Assembly: GCA_023132545.1 (NCBI GenBank)
Contig: JAGLYB010000062.1
Location: 1 to 21,879 of the forward strand
Origin: Candidatus Bipolaricaulota bacterium
GTDB lineage: Bacteria > Bipolaricaulota > Bipolaricaulia > UBA7950 > UBA9294
Length of the DNA stretch: 21,879 bases
Direction of reading: 5' to 3'
This document shows, one piece after another, positions 7,615-14,400 of this stretch (position 1 is the stretch's first letter; each line of letters starts with the position of its first letter). The notes beneath the pieces are model-generated. The model saw only the letters and a list, made by a program, of their open reading frames with translations, had not been told where the DNA came from and did no database searches. The position numbers and the translations under genes were made by a program.

Positions 7615-7686
7615 GGGCGATACCAAAGGGACACGCGCCCTGTCGAATTCCTCGTCTACTCCATAGGCTGTCTCTGTATCCACTTC

Positions 7687-7703
7687 ACGTACGTTGTGTA
7701 CGT
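7687..7703. promoter_or_regulatory. Short palindrome upstream of the HerA-like gene
   Basis: ACGTAC (7687-7692), five bases, GTACGT (7698-7703): a perfect six-base inverted repeat in the 139-base gap between cca and the ATPase gene, 50 bases before its ATG. It could be an operator or chance. A second inverted repeat, AGGGCG (7614-7619) and CGCCCT (7636-7641), overlaps the cca stop and may be a weak terminator without a T run. I see no convincing promoter in the gap. Confidence 0.25.
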
Positions 7704-7753
7704 TGGCGTGGACTGACGGATGATCTGAGATGCGGGCGAACGGGGGGACACGA

Positions 7754-9295
7754 ATGGGTAAGTCACTACACATCAGCAAGGATCTCGACATCAATCTGGA
7801 GGATCTAATCGGTCAGTGTATTGCCATCCTTGGCATTCGTGGATCGGGGAAATCCAATACGGCCGGTGTCATCTTTGAAGAGCTGCTTGAGAACAACTAT
7901 CCCCTTTCGATTGTTGATCTCGAGGGCGAATACTTCGGCCTTAAGGAGAAGTACGAGGTTCTTGTGGTGGGGAAGGGTGAAGGCGTTGAGATCGAGATCG
8001 ATGCTCATTGCGCCCCCGAAATCGCGCAGGTGAGCATGGAACAGAATGTGCCCGTGGTGCTCGACTTGAGCGGATTCCTGTCTGAAGAGCGAACCGAGTT
8101 GCTCAAGGCATACCTGTCCGCCCTATGGAATCTGGCGGGAACCCTTCGCAAGCCCTACATGATCGGAATTGAGGAAGCACATGAGTTTATTCCTCAGGGC
8201 GTGAAGAACGAGCTGAAGGAGATGATCTCTCGCATCGCATTGCGAGGACGCAAGAGAGGGCTCGGAGGAATTGTCGTTTCCCAGCGAAGTGCCAAGGTGG
8301 ATAAGGATGTTCTTAGCCAAGCAGGCATGCTGTTCTTGCACCGAGTTGTCCATGAAGTGGACATGCGCGTCTACTGTGAACTGCTGCCATGGAGGAAGAG
8401 TGAGGTCAAGGAAATCATTGGCTCGCTGGATACCGGTGATTGTATGTATGTCAACGGTGACAACATCTTGCCCATCTACGTGCGCGAGCGGTCGACCTTC
8501 CACGCTGGATTTACGCCATCTCTGGAAACCGTCAAATCGCCGGAACTCAGGAGTGTGAGCGCCTCGATCATTGAGACCATCGAGAAGGCGCGCGTTGGGA
8601 AAGGACCGAAATCCCCTACCGAACAGCTTGAGCAACGAATCGAGATGATGGAGAGGATGATGGGTTCGAAGGATCAACGCATTGCAGAACTTGAGGACGT
8701 AGCGCGCACCCTTGGATACATCAAGCTGGAAATCCCGTCCTTTGCTAAGGAAGTGCTGGCTCCAGGAAGCCTGTCCGAGAAAGAGGTTCGAGTATCGAAT
8801 AGCCTCCCTGTAGTGGTCGCGGACGATTCGACTGTCGACATTACGGAATCAGTGCAGGTTGCTTCCCTCGACGAGCCTGAATTGATCACTGCTTTGGTGC
8901 AGGGCGTTGGCAACGAGTCCGATGGGACATCTTGCCTGTTGCCGCCGGCAGTCAATCAGCACATCGAGCGACTTATCTCCCGCTTCTCTCGTGAGGAAAT
9001 GTTGCATCGCAGGGTTCTGGCTTTCTTGATTGAACATTCGCCCGGTGCTTATTCAGCTCACCAGATTGCGGCATGGACAAGCTGTCCTCAGGAACTGATT
9101 GATGAGGATCCTCCTCAAGGATTTCTCAATTCCGGTCTGATCCAGCGTGAGCGAAGAACCTCTGGCACTCTTTATCGAAGTGCGTTGAGAACGTTCGTGA
9201 ATCGGGAATTCAGAGTTTTTCAGCCTGACATTGGAGACAATGGGTTACATCACGTGACCCGCTTGCTCCGGGATCGGTTGCCGATGATAGCTTAG
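7754..9295 (+). CDS. HerA/DUF87-type P-loop ATPase
   Basis: A 513-residue ATPase of the HerA-FtsK superfamily (DUF87, archaeal HerA/VirB4-like helicases and translocases). Walker A is GIRGSGKS at 27-34 and Walker B is MIGIEE with E140-E141. Further family features are the SIVDLEGEYFGL strand after Walker A, a GRKRGLGGIVVSQR segment (sensor and likely arginine finger) and HRVVHEVDMR. A coiled coil follows at about residues 285-315 (TEQLEQRIEMMERMM region). The C-terminal part, about 380-513, is unrecognised but has a winged-helix-like stretch (AYSAHQIAAWTSC). A GGGGGG run six bases before ATG 7754 favours it over ATG 7730. No NurA, Mre11/Rad50, SIR2 or other usual HerA partner is adjacent. Role in DNA end processing or translocation is inferred from the family. 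Confidence 0.82.
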   Translation: MGKSLHISKDLDINLEDLIGQCIAILGIRGSGKSNTAGVIFEELLENNYPLSIVDLEGEYFGLKEKYEVLVVGKGEGVEIEIDAHCAPEIAQVSMEQNVPVVLDLSGFLSEERTELLKAYLSALWNLAGTLRKPYMIGIEEAHEFIPQGVKNELKEMISRIALRGRKRGLGGIVVSQRSAKVDKDVLSQAGMLFLHRVVHEVDMRVYCELLPWRKSEVKEIIGSLDTGDCMYVNGDNILPIYVRERSTFHAGFTPSLETVKSPELRSVSASIIETIEKARVGKGPKSPTEQLEQRIEMMERMMGSKDQRIAELEDVARTLGYIKLEIPSFAKEVLAPGSLSEKEVRVSNSLPVVVADDSTVDITESVQVASLDEPELITALVQGVGNESDGTSCLLPPAVNQHIERLISRFSREEMLHRRVLAFLIEHSPGAYSAHQIAAWTSCPQELIDEDPPQGFLNSGLIQRERRTSGTLYRSALRTFVNREFRVFQPDIGDNGLHHVTRLLRDRLPMIA

Positions 9296-9341
9296 GCATA
9301 GAGTAATAGCCGATTTCAGCTTTCTTCAGTTGTAGCCTGAA

Positions 9342-9370
9342 TTGACCAGTCTCTCCTTTTCTGCTATAGT
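9342..9370 (+). promoter_or_regulatory. Sigma70-type promoter for hpf
   Basis: TTGACC (9342-9347), 17-base spacer, TATAGT (9365-9370). Expected start is near 9377, giving a leader of roughly 13 bases that contains little more than the AAGGAGG Shine-Dalgarno (9378-9384). The consensus match is strong and the leader compact, so hpf is probably well expressed and not dependent on the upstream ATPase gene. Confidence 0.78.
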
Positions 9371-9389
9371 TTCCGATAAGGAGGCGCGG

Positions 9390-9914
9390 ATGAAGATCAA
9401 AATCGCTGGACGTCATACTGACGCTAGTCCGGCACTTCGTGACTACGTCATTGAGAAGACCGAAGCACTTGAGCGTTTTTTTGATCGGATTGTCAGTGTT
9501 GATGTCGTTCTTTCGGTTGAGAAAGAGCGACAGATCGCAGATTTCCATGCGCATCTAATCAATCGGAAACAGATCGATGCCCGCGAAGAGTCAACGGACA
9601 TGTATGCGTCGATTGACAAGGCCATTGATCGATTGAAGCGGCAACTGGTCAAGTTCAAGGATCAGCTTCTGGATGTGAAGGGCCGATCAACTGCTGGCAT
9701 CCAGATTGATGGGGCGGAAGAGGAGATCCCAGGAAAGCGCATCGTGCGTTCTGAAGCGTATTTTCAGAAACCAATGACGGCTGAAGAAGCCTCGTTGCAG
9801 CTGGATGCGATTGACAAAGAATTCCTGGTTTTTGTCGACGTTGAAACGGATCAGGTTGCAATCATTTATCGACGGAGAGATGGGAATTTCGGACTGATCG
9901 AACCACGACGGTAG
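9390..9914 (+). CDS. hpf: Ribosome hibernation promoting factor, long form
   Basis: HPF binds the 30S decoding region and, in its long form, dimerises ribosomes into inactive 100S particles. The 174-residue length matches the long form. Residues 1-100 are the beta-alpha-beta-beta-beta-alpha domain (MKIKIAGRHTDASPALRDYV to AIDRLKRQLVKFKDQ). Residues about 115-174 are the dimerisation domain, with IVRSEAYFQKPMTAEEA, FLVFVDVETDQVAIIYRR and DGNFGLIEP typical of the family. AAGGAGG lies five bases before the ATG. It is driven by its own sigma70-like promoter; the rpoN-ptsN neighbourhood seen in proteobacteria is absent. A PP-loop protein gene follows after 23 bases and is probably cotranscribed. 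Confidence 0.95.
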   Translation: MKIKIAGRHTDASPALRDYVIEKTEALERFFDRIVSVDVVLSVEKERQIADFHAHLINRKQIDAREESTDMYASIDKAIDRLKRQLVKFKDQLLDVKGRSTAGIQIDGAEEEIPGKRIVRSEAYFQKPMTAEEASLQLDAIDKEFLVFVDVETDQVAIIYRRRDGNFGLIEPRR

Positions 9915-9937
9915 AGCACCGGGGGGCGGGGTAGGGC

Positions 9938-11002
9938 GTGGTAAAGGTTTTGTCGCTTTTTTCAGGCAGTTTGGCGAGTCGTGTAGCTACCAAGCTCGTT
10001 GAGCGCCATCCGCAAGTGAGCAGTGTTCAACTGCTCTATTTCCGATCGCCATTTTCGCGTGAATGTGAAGAACTTCGGCAGTTGGTCAAATCCGAATGGT
10101 CGGGAACCACGTTCCGGACGCAATCCATCAAGAAAGAGTATCAGGATCTGATCGCTCTGACCGATGAAGGAGAGTTCTCGCTGTCGGAAAGCTGCCGTAG
10201 TTGTCAATCACTCCTATTCTCCAAGACTGCAAGGTACATGGAGCGCATTGGGGCTGATTATGTAGTGACAGGATGCATTCCAGGCAAACACGGGCTTGAG
10301 GCGCAGGATATTGCCTCCTTTGCTGCCAGAGAAGGTCTGGAAGGTCGCATTCTGAATCCTCTTCTCACGGATAATTTGCTCAGTGTCCCCAACGACTTGA
10401 GCTCATGGGCAGATGTGAAATCGCAGACGCGCAATACCGGCGGAATTGAAGAGCTTCTGCTAAGTGTGGCGGACGAATTGGGGCTGGATCTTGTAGATCC
10501 CGTGAGATCAGAGTGTCGGTGCAAGCTGATGGCTCCAGGATTTGGTGAGCGAGTAGCGGCGCTGTTCAAAGAAGAAGTGGTTACGCTGAACGCTCTCTAT
10601 CTTCTGGATTTTCCCATGTACTTCAAAGCAGCCCCCGATCTTCGAATTGTTTTGGCTTCCGATGAGAACGAGAAGCGTGAATTGCAGAACTACTTCCTAC
10701 CCCAAGACTTGAGGCTCTATCCGGCTACTCCCCATGGTCCAATGACGCTGCTACGAACGAATTGGGATACCAAGAGCGAAGCTGAGAAGAAACGAATCAT
10801 CGAGTTTGTGGCTAGGCTTACGGCAACCTATGCGCGTGTCAGTGGAATGGCTACGATCCCTGTCTATTATCGACTGGAATCCGAGGATGAACGACAGTTG
10901 CTAAACGTGGAGCCGTTTGCATCGGTTGAGGAGCTTGAAGAGCGGGACGATCTGGAATTGATCCCACTTGGCTTGCCATCTCAGCGTGTATTCGCTGCTT
11001 GA
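9938..11002 (+). CDS. PP-loop (ThiI/MnmA-like) protein with degenerate ATP-binding loop
   Basis: A 354-residue protein with the plan of PP-loop ATPases related to tRNA thiolation enzymes (annotated as ThiI-like or MnmA-like 'thiouridylase' proteins). The N-terminal strand-loop-helix reads LSLFSGSLASRVATKLV; residues 9-14 are SGSLAS where the family has SGGxDS, so the second glycine and the aspartate are replaced. A CxxC pair (C86, C89, SCRSCQSLL) and GADYVVTGCIPGKHGLEAQ match the family block that usually reads GADF-x-x-TGE. C193 and C195 precede KLMAPGFGERV, matching the usual C-L-L-T-D-P-x-F-x-x-R segment. The rest resembles the C-terminal region of the same family. The GTG 9938 start follows G-rich sequence. 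It may be a pseudoenzyme or use a variant chemistry; substrate unknown. Confidence 0.6.
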   Translation: MVKVLSLFSGSLASRVATKLVERHPQVSSVQLLYFRSPFSRECEELRQLVKSEWSGTTFRTQSIKKEYQDLIALTDEGEFSLSESCRSCQSLLFSKTARYMERIGADYVVTGCIPGKHGLEAQDIASFAAREGLEGRILNPLLTDNLLSVPNDLSSWADVKSQTRNTGGIEELLLSVADELGLDLVDPVRSECRCKLMAPGFGERVAALFKEEVVTLNALYLLDFPMYFKAAPDLRIVLASDENEKRELQNYFLPQDLRLYPATPHGPMTLLRTNWDTKSEAEKKRIIEFVARLTATYARVSGMATIPVYYRLESEDERQLLNVEPFASVEELEERDDLELIPLGLPSQRVFAA

Positions 11003-11026
11003 AAACCTTTGTATTGGAGCTATACT
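10999..11026 (+). promoter_or_regulatory. Promoter for rpoC and downstream genes
   Basis: TTGAAA (10999-11004), 16-base spacer, TATACT (11021-11026). The -35 box overlaps the stop codon of the PP-loop gene (TGA 11000-11002). Expected transcription start is near 11033, which gives a leader of about 450 bases before the rpoC GTG. Confidence 0.65.
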
Positions 11027-11482
11027 TCCCGTTTGTTCGTCAAATCTGCAGAAAGATTGGCGATGAATGGAAGAAATGAGACGGAGAGCTGATGATTTCC
11101 CCGCAGGGAAAGGGGAAAGCTATGCCTATTTATGGCTTCTGGATGCGGAGTTTGTCACAGATCCCATCAGATTCTGAATCGTAACAATAAGGAGATTCAA
11201 GCGCAATGCGCAGGGTACGATTCGACAAAGGTAAAGCGGTATCCGTCATGGATCAGCGATATCGAACAGGGAAGCGAACGTGCGCAATTAGGCTATCGAA
11301 GCGCAATTGGGAGAGCAAACAAACGCGTAACAATAGAATTGACTGTCTCTGGTTTGAGATTGGAGCAGAGACGGAGGACTAAATCGGCTCGGGCTACGGC
11401 ACGTGCTGTCAGTGGTGGCGGATCAGCGACACGTCCTTTGTGTCTTCCACCGCGAGAATGCAATAACTAAACGAGGTGAGAA
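11027..11482 (+). promoter_or_regulatory. Long structured leader upstream of rpoC
   Basis: No recognisable gene fills this 456-base stretch. It holds three hairpins: TTTCCCC/GGGGAAA (11096-11118, loop 9); CTGTCTCTG/CAGAGACGG (11343-11374, loop 14, one G-U pair); and GTGGTGG/CCACCGC (11412-11453) enclosing GACAC/GTGTC around a seven-base loop. None is followed by a T run. GCGCAAT occurs three times (11201, 11282, 11301), the last two within an 11-mer repeated with one mismatch; CGTAACAATA occurs at 11180 and 11326. Two short frames have plausible ribosome sites: 30 codons at 11092-11184 and 58 codons at 11206-11382 (AAGGAG at 11189, a basic peptide). A 112-codon frame at 11132-11470 looks non-coding. 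An autoregulatory or attenuating leader is inferred. Confidence 0.45.
11343..11374 (+). promoter_or_regulatory. Hairpin in the rpoC leader
   Basis: Stem CTGTCTCTG (11343-11351) with CAGAGACGG (11366-11374), nine pairs including one G-U, and a 14-base loop. It sits about 110 bases before the rpoC start. It is not a classic terminator because no U tract follows. An RNase III processing site or protein-binding site are possible roles. Confidence 0.4.
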
Positions 11483-14400
11483 GTGATTTCGGGTGACGAT
11501 ATCAAACGCATCAAACTTCAGCTTGCTCCCCCTTCAGTGATTCTAAATTGGTCTCACGGGGAGATCACGGAATCCGAAACGATCAACTACCGAACTCACC
11601 GCGCAGAACGTGGCGGGTTGTATGCTGAAGAGATTTTTGGACCGGCCAATGACTACGAGTGCGCATGTGGAAAGTATAAGGGGAAGAAGTACGAAGGCAT
11701 CACATGCGAGAAGTGCCATGTGTTGGTGACCGATTCATCGGTGCGCCGTGTAAACATGGGACATATTCAGCTGGCAAGCCCTGTCGTCCACTTCTGGTTC
11801 TTGAAGGGTGTTTCCAGCTTGTTGAGCCGCTTGCTTGGAATGAAGAAGCGCGAATTGCAGCGGATCGCCTACTACGAGACAGAACCCATGGAGGAGGCGC
11901 TCTACTTGGTGACGACTTCGGACTGCAAAGAAGTGCGCCCTGGCGAGAGCCTGTATTCCTCTGAAGTCAACGTGCTATCCGAGGTATTTTCGTTTGAAGT
12001 GGAACCTGCGTACTATGTAGAAGATTCGCCGAGAATCCCGGCGGATGAAGCGGGCCGCGTAACCATCGAAGATCGTCAGCTTACCAACGGAGAGAAATTC
12101 ATTTCCGTCGTCATCGGATCGATCGAGTACCCCATCATTGGCGACGTCGATCTTCTTGTTGAAGAAGGCGACGAAGTCGATGAAGGAACGATCATCGCCG
12201 AAGGGCCTGTTGATGAACTCTGTTCTCAGACGGCTTTTGAGATGTTGGCCGATCGCTATGGCACATCCCTCAAGGGGGAAGTGCTCGATCGCGAGATTTT
12301 GGACAGCCTTATCTTTATCGTGACACGCATCAAGAATTCGGCGGTTCCGCTTGAATTGGGGGCCCACCTGTCGTATCTGGAGAAGCGGGCCTACGAGAGA
12401 ATCTATCCCGATGGATTTATCGCTGCTACCGGAGCAGCCGGTCTCAAGGGGCTGTTGGAAGTTCTTGACATGCACGAGCTTCATCGTTCGTTGACCGAGC
12501 AGCTGAACCGCGAAACGGCAGCCGGGAATCGCCGACGGATCATTCGCCGACTGGAGATTGTCGATCAAGTGCGCCAGTCCGGGAACAACGCCCAAGACAT
12601 GATCATGGAAGTTATTCCGATTTTGCCTCCCGACCTCCGTCCCATGATTCAGCTGGAAGGCGGCAAGTTTGCTACGACCGACCTCAACGACCTCTATCGT
12701 CGAATTATCAACCGCAACAATCGTCTCAAGAAGCTGATTGACATGGGCGCGCCGGAAGTCATCCTTCGAAATGAACGACGGATGCTGCAAGAAGCGGTTG
12801 ATGCCCTGATCCACAATGAGAAGAAGGAAAGCCCAATCCGCGGGCGCGACAATCGCCCGCTGAAATCGCTATCCGAACGTATCCACGGTAAGCATGGGCG
12901 ACTGCGGCGCAACCTCCTTGGACGCCGTGTGGACTATTCGGGTCGCGCCGTCATCGTGGTGGATCCGACTCTAAAGCTGCATCAGTGCGGGCTTCCCAAG
13001 AAGATGGCGCTTGAGCTGTTCAAGCCGTTCATTCTGCATCACCTTGAGACAACAACCTTTTCGGACTTCGATGAAATCAAGAATCGTGCCCTCGCGGGTG
13101 AGATGCCTGAGGTGTGGGACATTCTCGACAAGCTGATCAAGGATCATCCTGTCCTGCTGAATCGGGCACCGACGCTACATCGTCTGTCCATGCAATCGTT
13201 CGAGCCTGTACTTGTGGACGGAGAAGCCATTCACATCCATCCGCTCATTTGTCCTCCATACAACGCTGACTTCGATGGCGATCAAATGGCCGTGCATCTT
13301 CCTCTTTCCGAAGAGGCTATTCGTGAAGCACGCGAGCTGATGGCTGCGCCGAGAAACATCCTTTCGCCGTCGGACGGTGAGCCGATCAGTCTGCCGACCC
13401 AGGATCCTGTCTATGCCTATTACTATTTGACGATAGAAGTGAAGGATGGCAAGGGTGCGGGTAAAGCATTCCGAGATATCGACGAGGCGCGCAAGGCCAA
13501 CGAAGAGGGTGTACTTGAACTGCATAGCCCGGTGCAAATCCGCATTGATGGCAAACGAATCGAGACGACGCTGGGACGTGCGGAACTAAACCGAATTTTC
13601 CCGGAATCCGTCCGAGACTACAATCGCGTGATGACCCGAAGCGAGATTCGGCGAGTTATACGAAGGTGCTATCATGAATTCGGCTGGCAGAGGACGGCCG
13701 AAGTCCTGGACGACCTCAAGGATCTGGGATTCAAGTATGCAACCCAATCCGGCTTGACGATCTCACTGAAAGATTGTTTGATCCCCGAGGAGAAGGAAGA
13801 CATCGTTCGTAATTCGTCGGCTGCGGTTCAGCGAATTGAGACGATGTATCGCATGGGGCTGTCGACAGAAGAAGAGCGCAAGCTTGCGGTCATTCGAATC
13901 TGGCGTCGAACGGTCGATGAAGTTGAAGTTGCCACCATGGCCAACCTGAAGCGGCATCGATTCAATCCTGTTTATGGTATTGTTACTTCAGGTGCTCGCG
14001 GTGGACCTGACCAGGTGAAACAGCTCTGCGGAATGCGTGGCCCCATGGTCGGTCCTTCGGGAGAGATTATCGAACGCCCTGTCATTTCCAACTTCAGAGA
14101 AGGCTTGGACATGATGGAATATTTCATTTCGACCCATGGTGGACGCAAGGGAGCCGCTGACACAGCGCTCAAGACAGCCGATTCCGGCTATCTTACGCGT
14201 CGATTGGTAGATGCATCCTCAGATACCATTATTACCGAGTTGGATTGTGGGACCTCGCAGGGAATCGATATCGATCCGCTTTGGTTCAGCAAGACCGAAG
14301 TCATGGAGTCGATTGACGAGCGTATCTATGGTCGTGTGTCTGCTGAGCCAGTGGTTGACCCTGCATCCGGTGAGATTCTAGTGGATGCCAACCAGTGGAT

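Noticed and set aside
11132..11470. 112-codon open frame upstream of rpoC
   Set aside because: No recognisable motif, biased and low-plausibility composition, no good ribosome site, and it runs through both leader hairpins. Treated as chance within the leader.
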